Part shown: piece after piece, positions 1-14,639 of the stretch | Layout of the letters: each line of letters opens with the position of its first letter | How positions within the stretch are numbered: position 1 is the first letter of the stretch | Assembly (NCBI GenBank): GCA_024734555.1 | Contig: JANPWX010000126.1 | Location: 794,888-858,887, forward strand | Reading direction: 5' to 3' | Origin: Trochalopteron elliotii | Lineage: Eukaryota; Chordata; Aves; Passeriformes; Leiothrichidae | Length of the DNA: 64,000 nt | Made by a program: the position numbers and the translations under genes | Notes under the pieces: generated by a model | The model's input: only the letters and a program-made list of their open reading frames with translations | What the model was told of the DNA's origin: nothing | Database searches by the model: none

Positions 1-543
1 TGGGCTTTGCTGGGCAAACCCTTGGGTGATACAGCCAGGAACTCAGGGCAGTCCTTACAGCTCTCCTGAACAAAAGGGCCTCTCAAGGGCTGTCTGGAGG
101 AAAAACTGCAGTGCCTGGCATTCAGGGTGTGATTTGTGGTGTGGATTATATGCAATTCAACTGCAGGGACTGTGGATTGGGCTTGGCTCAACCCTCCATG
201 GGTTTGTATCTGCTGCTGTCCCTGCGCCGCTTTGCTTCTCAAAGAGAGAGCAGGTATTGGCTGTGCAACCAACACAACATTACCTCTTGGACTTTTTATC
301 TTTCCTTGTGTCCCTATAAGCTGCATTTCCTTCATGGAAAGGCAATTAAAGTTTTTATGAGGGAGGAGAGCCATACCTGGAGGGCTGTGCCAGAGCTGGC
401 CCACAGCAGCCCTGCCGCCCCTTCCCTCACGCAGCTCCTGCTTGTTTGATTTCCCCTGCTGCGGGCCAGGCTCAGGAAGACAGGGGAATATTTATTTATA
501 AGCTGTCTGTACAGATGTTTTCGTTGTGGTTTGCGGTGCATTG

Positions 544-557
544 GTGCCACTTAGTGG
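544..557 (-). promoter_or_regulatory. Weak candidate CTCF core site, opposite orientation
   Basis: The reverse complement, CCACTAAGTGGCAC, matches 13 of 14 positions of the degenerate core. The mismatch replaces an important G, so this is weaker than the site at 1982. Confidence 0.2.
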
Positions 558-1981
558 GAGGAGAATTGAATTGACAGCTTTAACAGTGCAGGGGAAAACA
601 AGGAGAGATGGGTTTCATATTCCAGCCCCCCTCCACCTCCCAGCAGTATTTTTGCAGTTTAAAGACAAATCCAGATCTGCTGCTAGCCACAGAGCTGTGC
701 TGGGTTTGGGAGCTGGCTGTTGGCTGAGTAGTGCTGGCAGGCTGGACAAGCACTGACCCTCATCCCAACAGGAAAGCTGCATGGAAAGCACTGCAGAATA
801 TTAGGTTAAGTAGGCTTTGCTAATAGAAAAAAAGCTAATCCAGCCATGCCTTGTGTTTAGCAGGTTTTGGCAGGCTTAAAAATTGTCCTCTCTCTGTTAC
901 GATTTCCATTATTTTAGGTGTAGCAGGAAGGATGATGGATCAGAATGGTGTTAGCTCTGATTCAGTTTTGGAGGAGCCAATCTATACAAAATGTTAACAG
1001 TGTTTATTCAAAATCATTTAACTAGATTTCATATTGATTTCCCCACAGAAAGGCCTGTGGGGAAAAAAGAAAACCCTGCACTGTGATATTTGTAAGCAGT
1101 CTATTCTGCTCCCTCAGATAAATGCTTGATGTTAACTAATGGTACCTGGAAATAGGTTCAGTGTCTGCTGTTGGCAGTCATGGCCATCAGCCACGAGTCC
1201 CTGTGAGCCTGGAGAGTCATGGTGTGGGAGCAGGGGAGCACATTGCACTCAAAAGGCTTTGCAGCATCCTCTGTTCTGTGTGGGGATGTTCTACCTTGTC
1301 AAGATGCTGCAGAACATCTTGTGTTTGATTGGTATCAGTGTATTTTTTGTCTTGTGTGGGACGGGACACCTCAGGCTGATTTTACCTTGAGTTGAATTGA
1401 AGTACTGAATTGGTTTTTTGTTGTTTGCACATGGGCTCCTTACCCCGTTGAGTCATTTCTCTGTGTTCCTCATGGAACGGTGCATGTCCCTGAGCTCCAG
1501 GGACTCTGAGCCTGGGTTTGGAACCCCTCCATGTGGGGAACTGCTGCTAATTTTAGTGACATTTCTGGGCACGGAACAAGTTCCACTTTCAGTCCTTAAG
1601 AAAACACGCTGTGCCCAAGGATTGTGCTTGCTGGCTTTAATCATACCTGCTGTGGCTTTCATCTTAGCTGGTCCCCTTCCCTGAGCAGGGAAAGCAGCCC
1701 TTGGAGAGCCTGGCACATCCCAGCTGTGGAGATGTTTTCCCAGATCCCTTGGTGGCTCCCTGTGCTCGCTGTGGCTGGGACAGGAGGCAAATTAAAGCAG
1801 CTGTGGGTGCGTGTCCTGGTGTCACCCCTGTGCACCTCTGCACCAGCCTGACCTGTGCTGGCTGCCTGTGGCCATTCCTTCCCAGCTGTGCCAGGCTGGC
1901 AGCTCCTGGGTGATGCTCCTGGGGCACAAACACTTGGATCTTGTGCCTCGTTTGGAGCCCGTTTGTGCCTCTCTTGCGCTC

Positions 1982-1995
1982 TCACCAGAGGGCAC
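1982..1995 (+). promoter_or_regulatory. Candidate CTCF core site
   Basis: TCACCAGAGGGCAC matches 13 of 14 positions of the CTCF core CCASYAGRKGGCRS, including the central AG and GGC. Only the first C is replaced by T. It lies in a moderately GC-rich patch at 1680-2020. Occupancy cannot be judged from sequence. Confidence 0.4.
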
Positions 1996-4900
1996 TGCAC
2001 AACACGTCGCAGCCTAATAAATAACCTCTTAACCTGCTTAGCTGCTTTATGCTCAGTGGCATGTTTTACAACGTTACCTGGAGTCCTTGAATGCTGGTTC
2101 CCATGGCAACCCAATATAGCATTTTTATTCTTTATTACTATCACTGTTTTATTGCTGCCTTGTTCAACTGCGCTGTCATCTTTATTTTGCCTTGGTGTGT
2201 GCGTGCGAGCCACAAATCTGTTTCTCAAAATTATATTATTAAACCATTTAGTGAATTTAGAAAAAGGGTGATGATCTGTCACTGTCGATTTAATATTAAA
2301 TGGAGAAGCACACCATAAATGGAAACAAGCTAGAAAGAAAAATAAACTAGCAACTCAAATATTGATACAGACAGCTTAGGATGTTTGATGGAGGTGCAAA
2401 TAGTTGGGCAAAAGCAAATTAGTAGAAGAAGTGCAGCTTCTGTAAGGGAATGTAATAGTCCTAATTTGCATGAGAAGGCAAATTGACAGTGTCAAGATGT
2501 TCTTAGGAGTGGAGTTTGGCCAAAGATTGTAATGGGAGCAAGGACCTCAGTTGTTTTAAGATGAAGCCTAAAACGTTCTGAGAAGCTGTATGGCCCGATG
2601 GGGAGCAGCCAGAAGTTAAGCTGGTAGTATGGATCAGGTTGTGGATAACTCACTGTTTGCACCATACTTACTCTGTTAATCCTATGGCTGATGTCTCCTG
2701 CTTCTCTGCAAGGGTCAAGGAAGATTTCTTCTGGGTGATAACTGGGCTTCAGGAGCGGGGGCAGGAGAATCACCTTGGCTGCAGGATGAGGTGGAGCTGG
2801 AGATGGGGTACAGATCCTCCCAGGGACGCTCAGTGGAGCGTCAAGCCAACCATTGACAGATTTGGTCTTGGGAAGGACAGTGGGATTAACACAGACCTGG
2901 GTAGAGTTTGCTTCCTTCTCGGTGCAGGGCACAGAGTTCATCTGTTGGGGGATTGTTTGGGGTATCTGTGCTCCCTGTGGGGCCAGCCTGGCTGGTGGGG
3001 GCTCCTTGGGGCTGGTTAATCACAGCTGACAGCCAGAGGGGTTTTTGTGCAGGGCAAAGACTGAGCTTGTGGGAACGGCAAAGCAAACAGAGCTAAAGGA
3101 AGGGTGATGCTGTGCACACAGCAGCCAGCTGGCAAACCCCAGATAACAGATATCTTCCCAAGCACATGTTAGGAGCAGTGCTGTTTTCAATGGCTCCCTT
3201 GTACATGGCTGTCATCTTCCCATCCTGCTCGAAGTATTAGGGGGCTGCTATAAAAATATTTGTTCTTTCTGAGCTCCTCTGTCTAAGTCACTCTTTCCTC
3301 TCAGCTGCTACTGAGAGCGAAGCACGGCTGGAGGATATAAGTATCCCCTGTGCAGAGAGAGGATGTTGAAAGGACTGGGGTCAGGGCTGACTCCTCCAGG
3401 GTGATCTCCCGTATCTGAGGAATGGAGAGGCATCATTTGGAAAGGTATAAATTATCTGGGACAGCACATAGAATTTTACAACCTGTACTTAAATCCTTCA
3501 TTATATCTTCTGCCAGCAGCAAGGCGGATTCTGCAGCCTTTTCTAAGGACACTGAGCTGAAGATTCAGATGCTTTGGAAGATGTGTTGTCTGTCCTTCCA
3601 GAAAAATCTGAGACTTTTTTTTTTTTAAATCCCCCTCCCTTCATTCTTTGCCAGTTCCTCTATTTTGGGGTGATGCTTTGTAGTAGGACAGGTTTGGCTG
3701 TGATACTTTGGCAAGAAAATTTCTTCTAAGTGCTTTAAGTGCACCCTTGTTCATCTCCAGAACCCGAAGCAGAACAGATGCACACTGATCTGTAACTGGA
3801 ATTCAGTCCTTGGGAGATTGAGGAAATGAGTCCACCTGGGCAGAATAGCCTTTCTAAAACAAAAACACTTCTGGATTGCCAGACTGTTGATTATTAAGAA
3901 GGAAAGTAGGAAGAGCAGCATGGGGAAGACAATGGGTTTCAGGGAAGTGGTTTTCAGTCAGCTCAGAGCTGCAGTCTTGGCAAGCTGCTCTGAGTGAAGA
4001 GGAAGTTTGGGAGAGTTAAAGGTTTCTTAGAGAAGCAAATTCAATGCACAAGTAGAACTCCCTTAATGGAGAGGACAGATGGGAAACATAGTAAGAGATT
4101 ACTTTAGCTAAATCATGGGGTCTTTAATGACCTGAAACTCAAAAGCAACATAAAAATATTGGAGAGTAGGTAGAACTATTGAGAATAATTTTATCGTGAA
4201 CATGCAAAGAAAATTGAGAAGCCAAGGTCCAAATGAGCCACAATTGGCAAAAGACAAAAAGGGCAGCCAGAGTGGTTTCTATGAATGTGTTTGCAGCAAG
4301 AGCTGGGCCAGGGAATGAGTTAGTCTGCTGCTCAGTGGAAAGGAAAAGCTCTCAGAAGATGGAAGTGAGAAAGCAGAAGTACCAAATGACTTTTTTATTC
4401 CTTCTGTTCTTCCTGAGAGGGTCAGCTGCAGCCAGCGTGCTCTCAGAAAAGAGGGAAAGAATGGGTTTGAATGCTTAGCAGAGCCTGGAGGAATTCAGCT
4501 CCAGATACTTAGAAAACTGGCTTAAGTGATTTCACTGCCATTAGTGATAATCTTTGAAAATCTGTGGAGGACAAATGAGGCTTGAGAAGACTGCAGAAAA
4601 GAAAATTTAATGGGATATCTTTCAAAAAGGGAGAAAGGGAGGAGCTGTGGGCTGGGAAGCCTGTAATGCCTAGGGAATATTTTTCAGGGAAGTATGATAA
4701 AGATGATGAAGTTGTTTCTAAGCACGTAGAAGGCAGCAGTCCCTGGAAGAGGTGGAGCTCCCTCAGCAGTCTCCATCTCTGTTAACACTTGGAAAACACA
4801 CCAGTGATCACAGTTACTCTGCAGCTCATGCCAAGCTGAGACAGGTACAAGCGCAGCCAAGTTCAGGACTAGGATTCAGGGGATCTGAAATAATAGAAAA

Positions 4901-7900
4901 GGTCTGAAAAAAAGTGGGTTCCAGCTTAGCAGTGCTAAGCAAAGAAGGAATGAACTGTAAAAGAGCAGAAGTGGTCAGGTCCCTCTTCTACCAGAAATGA
5001 TAAAATAAAGTGTGAGTGGAGGGTTTGGGGTTTACAGGAGCTTGATCACTAAATGCCCTGGGATCTGCAATGGCATCTTTCTGTAGGGGGGGAAAAAGTC
5101 ATCAGGAAGTAGAAACATGGTTTCCTATAAAATACTCAAATCATTTTGTTCCCTTTCTGCAGTTGTGGTGGTGGATGCAGTATGTTTAATTTTGAACATC
5201 ACTGTTCAGGGAGGATACAGGCTGTCAGAAGAGACTTTAGGAGAAATTTGCAGCACGAGGGGTAGTTCATTGTGGGGACCAGCTTTCCTGGGGAGGCTGC
5301 AGCTGCAAGAGCACCCTCAGCTGATATTTTCAGCTCAAGATAAGAGTGATTTATTTCTTATTTTTTAAATCATTCTTTTACCTCATAGCAGAAAAGCTGA
5401 GAGATTTATTCATGCCCAGGGAGCAGTAATGGAAAGTAAATGAAAATAGAGAAGTCCAACCTAATTGGCAAGAAAAGGGTCTTTTTTGGGCATGGAAGTT
5501 CTCAGGTAAGACACAAGCTTTTGGGCATTTCATGAAAAGGCTGTGTGTCTGGACACTGCTTTTTCCTTTGTTTTTATTTTTACCCCCAGGTAACCCAGCT
5601 GGATAATAACAGTAATAAAGCTCCAACTTCTTGTGACTTTGACTTGCCTGGGATCCTCGAATTGATACAGTTGAAACATCAACAAAACTGTAAAATGTTT
5701 TTGTTGCATTCTTGTACACGAAAGTGGAATTTTCTGATTTTCTACTGTGGGTTAGTGAGAGAGATCCCTGATTTAAATACTGCTGGTTTGCATGAAATGC
5801 TAAAGCATGGTGCCTGGAAATTCCTTGGTTCATTGTTGATTTTTCATATCTCCCGTCTAGCTCTAAGGGTGCCTGAAGACCTATAAAAACATAAAACCCA
5901 AATAGACAGAAATTAATACCAAGTTCTTCAAAAGGGAAATGGAGAATGTAAGTGCTGTCTGGGGTGACATCAACATTTGGATTCCCCTCTTTCAGTCTGA
6001 AATCAGGCTTAGGATGGAGATGAAATGGCATCCAAGAGTTTTCATGACAGGAAGAGTCTTCCAGACATCAGAAGACTCTTTAATTATGGGCAGAGTGATT
6101 CATTCAGTGGTCAGCATCTGTATCTCATTATAGTCTGAAATCCTTCCCTGTTTCTCCTTTAAATATGAAGGTATCCCTGTTTTATCTTTTTTGGCTTAGC
6201 AGAGCTATATTTTATGTCAGGTCAGTGCAATGTACCATTGGAGCGAGCCTGAGTTATGTGCAGATTATTTAATGCTGAAAATGTTGAGCAAATGTAATTC
6301 ACCTGTGCTGCTTTCTCCAGAATCTTTTCTCCTTCAGCAACCAAGCGCAGTGGAAAAGCAGCTTGAAATTAAATTGGAGGATTAATTTCAAATTATTTGG
6401 GGAATGGGAGTTTCCAATGAAAATAAAATATTCTTTGTGTTTATTCCTGCTGAGCCCTAATCAACAAGTGAGGATTTTCCTGGAGCAAACTGTCTCAGTG
6501 AGCCCAACCCAACTCCTGCTCAAGATGATGGAAGAAAAAAAATCTCCCGTGGACTTCAATGGGAGCAGCCTGCTTTGAACTAACTTTTATTGTGGTGGGG
6601 AAATATGCATTCTGTCTGCAAGAGATTGACCATAAATACCTGTGTAGATGAACACAGCTGCAGCTCAGTATAACAGGGTGGAGGGTGCATGAGGGTCAGG
6701 CAAGATAATCACAGGTGAAAGCTTATTGTTACACCTTCCTTTCCCCCATGCCACCAGAAAATTGCAAGGTATATTTTGGATCAATAAAGGAGAACTTTTC
6801 AGGCTAAAAATTATAACTTACCAGAATTTCTCAATTTTTTTTTTCCACCATCTTGCCATGATTTATTTTAGATTTTGGAAAATGGGGTGTGTGCACACAA
6901 GAATTTTACAACCAAGTAGAAGCAAAAATGAGTTTTCTTACATCAGTCATGATTTAGTGCAGGGGCTTTCTACTCTACTGCCTCTTTCCAAAATGCATTA
7001 AGGCTGTCAGATGTAAATTGGGGGCATCAAAGCACTTTCTGCATAGGGTTATGAGCTGGTCTGTAGTGCAGCTTGCTCTGAATTTTCCCAATGTGTCTAG
7101 TGCCAAGCACAAATTGCATTTTAAAAGCAGTGTTTTGTTTGGCCACCATGTATTAATCTAACTGCATTCAGCAGCTGTGTGGTTAAATTCCAGTTTGCCA
7201 GTTGGCTTTGGGGTTTAAAAGAGAAACACAGCAGCAACAGGTTTCTGGGCCTTGCCTGTGATAAAGTGGTGCTGGAAAGAGTGGGAGAGGAGAGAGTTTG
7301 GAGATGCCTTAATTCATCAAGGGCAAGCTCTGAGCCACGCAGGCGTTTGTTGCTCTTTGGTGGGTGTTATGATCTGCCCAGAAATACCGAAAAGAGGGAG
7401 ACCTAGGTGGAAAGTTGGGACAAAAATATATATAAGGAGCTGGAAAGAGGGCTGGCTGCCAAAATCTGTGGTGTTACAGTTGGCCCCCAGCTTTGCTCCT
7501 TGCTTGTCTTGGCGCTGTAGTCGCAAGACAAATATATTTGTTTTACTGTTGTTCGTGAAATCTGGCTGGCTGCGGAGTGATGGTGCTGAGCAGCAGGGAG
7601 ACTTCATCTCGTGAGTCATCTGTGAATGGGGAGCCAGGATGGAGGGTGATGATTTGGGTCATGCAGGCTGGGAGGTGGGGGTTTGATGCTCTCTTTCATA
7701 AGCACTTCAACAGTAAGGAATGGCCCCAGGCTGAAGCCTTCTCTCCTGCAGGCTGGAGCAGCAATACTCTGCTGGAGTGGGGCTGTCTGGTAAAGGAGAG
7801 AATGTGGGATGAACCAGGAGCAGTTTCCTGCTGTCCCAAGAGGAAACAGGTGGGGGGAGTGAGGAAGAATCATCCTGGTGGTTACAGCATCCTGATTCAG

Positions 7901-8767
7901 GAGATTAAGTCTCCTTGAAACAGCAAAAAGCTGAATTCAGTCTCCAAGCCCTTTTCTTTATCTATGTAACAGAAATCACATCAATGCCCAGCTCGCCAGA
8001 GCACTGTGAGGATAAATCCACTGAGGACTCTGAAGTGCTCAGATAAATACCTATGAGAGCACAGGGAGGCATTTGTGCTTGTATGAGGGATAAGTGCTTT
8101 ATTAGTAATGACCCAGAAAGGACAGAGCTACTTGCAGGTATAGTAAGCACAAGCAAGTACCTCCTATAGTTGACAGGCTCTTGGTATAAATCATTTGTGG
8201 AATAAATGACAAAAGAGAATTCATGCTTCCTAGAGGAGAAGGGAAAAAGTCTCTGCTGAGTTTAATAAAAATGAAAATTTGGTAATGGATAATGCAAGTC
8301 TAGAGAGGGTCACAGTCTGCTTGACAGGAGCTGTAAGGTCACAGATTAAGGAGGTGCCCAAGTCAGTTGCAGCAATATACAGGAGATTATTGAAGGAAGA
8401 TGCATCCTGGGAATCTCTCCCACAGCACAGCAAGATCTGGAGTAGCTGTAACTGTGGTTTTCCACAGCAAAATTTGAAGTAATTATTGCAGAACACAGCT
8501 CATTGTCTATTTGACATCATACCTTCTGAACAACCAGGCTGGGTTCCAACCTCATCCTCCTTTAAACTTTGGAAGATCCCTATCAAACAGGGCAGGCAGA
8601 GCTTGCCCTTTGCTGTGCTTCCAGCATGGTCCCATCTCACAGGGAGAGGGGTCTCAAGCTCTCCCTCCCTGGTGCTTCTGACCACATGTTCCCTCTCCCT
8701 CAGCCAACAGTGTAAGTGTTCATAACTGCTGGAGAGAGCTCAACCAGCCAAAAGCTAACGTGATGAG

Positions 8768-8780
8768 AAAAAAAAAAAAA
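8768..8780 (+). repeat. A13 homopolymer
   Basis: Thirteen A residues are followed by TTAC and T7. No upstream gene-like sequence or target duplication suggests a retrocopy tail. Confidence 0.85.
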
Positions 8781-11700
8781 TTACTTTTTTTGGGCTAATT
8801 TCCTGAATTGTCTCACCACTTAGTCATAAATGTACGGGTGCAAGAGAGAAGGTGGGAACGTATGGCTGGGGGCAAAGAGAGGAGTGGGAATTGGATGGCT
8901 CATAACTCACAGCACCTAAAGCTGCCATGGGACTGTCACGTCTGGGCTGTTATGGCTCTGTCTCCTTGGAATGGAAGAAGTGCATCAGGCTGGGGTGAGG
9001 TGTTCCTCTGGATTGTGGCAGCCTGGTGCTGCTCTGTCTGACCCCTCCCTGTGTTCTTCCCAGGCCTCCTGCAGGGAAGGAGCAGTGGAGGCAGCATCCT
9101 CCCCGCGGTCTTCCAAAAATAATGGGTTGGCTGGGGAGCAACAAGCAACTGCTGCTGCTCTGCAGTGGCCACAGCCTAGGGAAGATACAGAAATGTACCT
9201 GGGCAGATTCCGTTTGTGGAAAAGCATGAATTCGAGCTCATTAAACCACCAAGGCTCCAAACGTTGTAAAGCCGAGGTCAGGAAGTAGCTGTAAATTGAG
9301 TGACTGGAAAGGAAACCCAATTAGCTGCTTGTCGTTTTTCCGGAGCTCCTGCGTGGAGGTCATGCTGGTGTTCGTCACTGCAAAAGGCCTCCAGGTTGGT
9401 GCAGTTCATCTCAATCGATACAAGCTTTCACTCTCCTGCAGTCCTGTTCCCCAGCACTACCTTGAACTGCAGGAAAAAAGTATTTGAAAGAAGTCTTCTC
9501 TTCTATATGGCTGGATTTTTCCCTGTTATAGTAGTTCAGAACTTCTCCTGTGAGTCTGATTCCTCCTGCTCTCCAGAATTCACATTCTTCAGACATATAG
9601 CAACTCCTACCAGTTATTTTCCCCACAGCGATCACTGCAGAGCCAAGTTACACATCTCATGTTGTAGAAATTTTCTTTTAAAAATATGTTACTTCAGCTC
9701 CAGTAATAAGTGTTTGTTAGTTTGGGAGTTTTTTTCTTCCAACAACTTTATTAGTCTAGAAGACTGTACAGAATTAAGATGCATTTAGGGTGGAGAGGTG
9801 CAGCTCTCTCCCTTTTCTGTGCAATGGTGGCTTGTTTGTACCTAGCTGAAATTTTGCTTACCCAGGTACCTCACTTCATCATGCTGCATACTCTTGCCTA
9901 GATTGCTGTTTTTCCTCACCACCCAGGACAACTGTATGTGTCAGATGCACTCGTGGTTCTTGAGACACAAAGCCATGACCAGCAGTGTAATTATGCTGGG
10001 AAGACACTTGCTGGCCTGGTCACCTTGCAGCTAAGCCCAGGGGTTTGTAACTCAAGAATGAAACTTTCACTATTAGCCTGAAAAAAGAAGCATAAAAGGA
10101 ATTAATTTGGAAAGAGCTTCATGTACAATGTTTATATGTCATCCTGCTGCCAAGATACCTTGCCAGCCGGGTGGTAGCAGCGTGGGGCTTAACTTCTCTC
10201 TCTGTATGCCAACAGGATGACTTAACCTATCCTCTTTATCCCTGAACAAAAGAAAAAGCTGATGATTTGAACAGATGTTTTGCAAATTAGGAGCTGGCTC
10301 ATGGTGCACTAGGGGAGTGGTGTGCTCTTTGAACCAAGCTTTGTCATTTGCCTCTGGTGCTTCCTGTCTGTGCCCCCCCATTTTGTGCCTAGCCAGGTCT
10401 TTTTCCAAAGGACAGAAATCACAGATTGCCAGAAGGAGAGATATTCAGGGCAGGAAAAGCTGGCAGCTTGTGCCTGGCTGTGAGCAGCTCTGTTTTGCTG
10501 TCAGGAGAAACAGCAGCACAGCTCTGGGGGTGGCAGTGGCAGGAGGTGTCTCGGTGCCAATGGTGGGAAGGCAGCAGCAGAGAGGAGGAAAGGCTGGAGG
10601 TGTTTGGGACTGGAATTGCACAGTGTGCCTGGACAGGGGGTGATATGGAAAGGGTTTGGGTGTGCAGTGAGGAGTGAGAATCACAGCCTGCCAAGCTGGT
10701 TGTGGTGGCTGGAATGACTCATTCCCCAGAGGAAGCTGGGGGTCTCCGAGGCCTCCTTAATCCAAAGGAATGGCAGCAGTTCAGCAACATCATTTTCTGA
10801 GTACACGTGGTTAAAGTGGTGCAGTCCTTTAGCATGAACACTCAAATTGATGTAGGAATGGCTGAGATAGATCAAGTGTATTGGAACCAGCTAATTTGAG
10901 AATGTCCATGCAACGAGGTTACACCAATTTAACATCATCAGTTTCAATGCCAGTAGCTGCGTTAGTGCAGTGTTTGCAGGCTAACAGGAGCAGCAACTAG
11001 GAAACGGCCTGAAGAGGCATTTTTCACTCAAAAAATGTGCATAGCTACTAAAATTAATAAAACCTTTGTGGTTTTATTCATAGCAGAAATTTGTGATATG
11101 ATCTCAAAGGGACTCGGTCTTTCTGGGGACAGAAGGGATATTGTTTTCTTAGTTTTTATGGAACAAATAGTGGAAGTACATGATTTCCATATTTTATGCT
11201 TGTATCTCCTAAAATCTTTCAGGAACATTCTCCCAAAAATGTAAATTTTAAGACATTGGCAGATAGATTAGGGTCTGCATGACAGTCAGGTGTCCCAGCA
11301 TGTGGGATTATAGACAGAAATGAAAAATTAAGTCTAATTTTTCTGCACACGAGTGGTTGGCGTCCCTCGAGGTTGCTATCATGCCTAAATAAAGTTGGTT
11401 CTTTATGCAATATATTTCTTCCTACACTTGAGAGATCTCTTCCCATCCTCCCCCTGCTCTGTGGTGTTACTGCGCTTCCCCAGCTACAATTAAAATGTTG
11501 ACACCTGGCTTGGCTCTGCAGATTAGGATTTGATTTTCTGTAATTATATGTTATCGCTCACATTCAGTAGCAATTTTGCCTTCTGTACAGTATGATAACA
11601 CTTATTAATTCAATAAAAGAAATCAATTCACAGGCAATTTCCAAATGTAACACCTTGGTAACTGAGTACTAACCAATCAGATTATGCATCTGACATTGTG

Positions 11701-14612
11701 CCTTGTCATTTAATCAGTAATGGGTGATTGCAAAAGCAGATATATGTCAGATGTTAATTACAAGTAACACAGTTTGGGACCATAATGTTAGCAGTGCCTG
11801 TTTTGTTAGGATGCTGTGCTGAATATAGCTAATATTTGACTTGCACTTAAGTATTATTTACAGTAAATGGAATGATAAGGATATTTATTCTGTCTCTGTG
11901 TTCTGACAGATGTATTAAATTTTCTTTTTAATCAGTGGAACACTGCGTGTTAATGGACTGCCACACGGTGCATGTGTATGTGGGATGTGGAGGTGGGTTT
12001 GTTTATAGTGAACATGCTCCATCTTATCTTTTAGAAAGTTATACAATCTTGCTTTCCTGTGGCTTTTAAAAATCTTTTTGAAGTGTTTTACTTGGCGTCT
12101 GCCAATCAACTCTTTTAATCAGATTATTGTTACATTGTGGAAAAATACATGTGAAAGCTGTGGGTATGCACCACCTCAGAAGCTGCTGAGACCCTCCCAC
12201 CTCTCCCTCCTGCCCCTTGCAACAGGTACCAGGTGAAATGTGATCTCCTTCAGTCCTGGAGAGAATTAACTGTGGGCAGGTGGCTGGAATCACCATTTTC
12301 ACCTGCCCTTTTACCCTTTTTGCTTTCACTCCGTTTTCATCTGGTATTCTCTCCTCTTCAGGATGTCTTCATGCTCAAACGTGGCTGTTCAGAAAGCTTA
12401 AACTGAGGCTTGTTGCCCTCCTGGATCCCTTGGCTGTGACTCACAACATTGTCTGTCCTTATCTTCAGCTGCTTGATGGGCACTCAATGCCACCCACTCC
12501 TGTGTGCTTTCGTTCCTGATCAAAGACATGCAGGACCTGGCCCTTTAATTCTGTGTGTTCACTTCAAAGACCCATTTGTTCTGTGTGATTAGGACCTATT
12601 ACTCCACTTAAATCAAGATGAGAACAGGTGAAATATGCCCAAAACCGACGTTTCAGCTTAGCCAAGTGTTATCATGCTGACACAACCTTCCTTTCTGCTT
12701 TGTAATTAAGTTACAGCCAAGGCCACCAGCTATTGAACTCTACAAAGCAAATACATAGGATGCAAGGAATCTCCAATAAAGTTGTAAACTTCAATTAGAT
12801 GGCACCAGCCCAGGGTCCAGAGGTTCCATTGGATACTTACCTAATTTTGTTATAACAGCAGCATTCTAAACAAGCAGCTCTGAGGCACAGTCTATTAATT
12901 TACAACTCTGCATATTCATTAAATTTTACAAACTGGCATCAGTGGAGATTTTTAGCAACTTATTTATTGAAAGAGGAAGGCATATTCAATGTTAGAACAC
13001 TTATATTTTCTGTTCAGGAAACCACTATCATTCAGAGTTTGCCTAAAATGAGGCAGTTCGTACAAGTTGGGGTAAATTTTCCCATTGAAGTGATTTGCTA
13101 ATGGTTGATAAAGCAACATGAATCTCGTAAAACCATTTGCTGTGAAGTCTCAAGAGAAGTTTCTCTTTGCCCCAAGGTATCATTGTTTTCAGGGAGGTGA
13201 AACGATTGCAGATGGAGATGGCAATACATTTTTCAGCCATAGCCTGTTTTCCCCTCTCTCCATTTTACATACAGACAATGAAATGTTATTTTCTCTATTT
13301 TTATTTTTTATTAATCATCCTTAGAGAAGAGAAAGATACTTCAGAATAATGCTCTTCTGTGTAATCCTCTCTGTTGTGATGATGAGTACTTGTTTTGGCT
13401 TCTCTTTTCATTACTGTCCCTCTGTAATTGAACCAGTGAGTGATGTTAGCAGGGCTCTGACAGCTCAGATCCTGATGTGTGACTCTTGGTTTATTACTCC
13501 TGTGTGGCTTTCTTGAACTTCTAAGGAAGCAGAGTGTTTATTTTAAATGTGAGTACCAGTAATGAATTAATTTGATATTTTGAAATAACTAAAGAGGAGA
13601 GTGCCTAAACCTCGTAAATGGTCAGTTTTTGAATTGTCTTGTTGCACAGGAGTTTAGAAAATCCCTCCTCCCTTAAAGATGTCTTACTGTGCTAAGTACT
13701 TATTTCTGTAATTAGAGATAGTTATGGTCTTAATTCTTTCCTGAAAAAGAATAACTTAAACTATTTTATTTTGAGAATTTGCATTTCTAGTTTGGATCTT
13801 CTTCAAGTTTTCTCAGTGTCCTTAAGCCAGTGAAAAAAGATTTCTTCCTTCCCTGCAGCTGGGCCTGGGGAGCAAAGTATGACCCTGGTGTTTCCTGGCA
13901 GAGTGTAACTGATAGATAAATTGATACTGGAAATAATGTGGAACCATTGAAATTAGGTCAAGCTGCTGGTTTGTCTGTGATACGAGAGACTTCTATGTAT
14001 CCTTTAAAAAGGGATTTATAATGGGATTCTCTGCATGTTTGTGCATGTTGAAGGAGAAGCAGATCATGGGCTGCAGGGTTTGATCAAGCTGGGACAGAGC
14101 AGTGATTTTTAAAAGGCAATGCTGGCAGAAGCAGTGAAAATTTTATGAATGCACAAGTAACCTCATGTCACACAGGGATTATTCCTTTAATGTGTTTATG
14201 CCTTTATCAAGGATGGGATGGCTTTGTTGCCTAGCTATATAGCATTAACTTGCTACTATCTGAGAAATAATACCCATTAGTAAGTTCTGACTTAGGTATT
14301 TATTTCCCATGTTCCTTATCTGGTATAAGTTGATATAAATCCTTCTCCTGACAAATCAGAACATGGATGAGTTTCTTCTGGCAAAAACTGATATTGCAGC
14401 TCGTCCTTTAGCTCTCAGGTCTCACGGGTTTAACATCAGTGGTTTGACCTCTTCCCATTCTGAGGATACCCTGAGCACTGCTATCTGTGGAGATGCACGA
14501 TGACAGAGTAATCATACTTGGTGCTGAAGATTACAGTGCTTTTGGCAGTCTCAGATAAACTCAGCCTCACAAGCTGAGCATAATGACATTATGTAGAACT
14601 GGCTTCTATTTA

Positions 14613-14639
14613 GGGGTGGGGGGGGAAAGGGAGGGAGGG
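14613..14639 (+). other. G-quadruplex motif
   Basis: Runs of G4, G8, G3, G3 and G3 are separated by T, AAA, A and A. This satisfies the G3 / 1-7-nt-loop definition with spare G runs, on the coding strand of the host gene, so it would also exist in the pre-mRNA. Confidence 0.75.

Noticed and set aside
1659..2282. Open frame of 207 codons on the - strand
   Set aside because: No recognisable motifs and overlapping open frames on both strands in a GC-richer patch that disfavours stops.
5378..6031. Open frame of 217 codons on the - strand
   Set aside because: Composition and residue order look random, no domain or family is recognisable, + strand frames overlap it, and it lies in intron sequence. 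Expected by chance in 64 kb.
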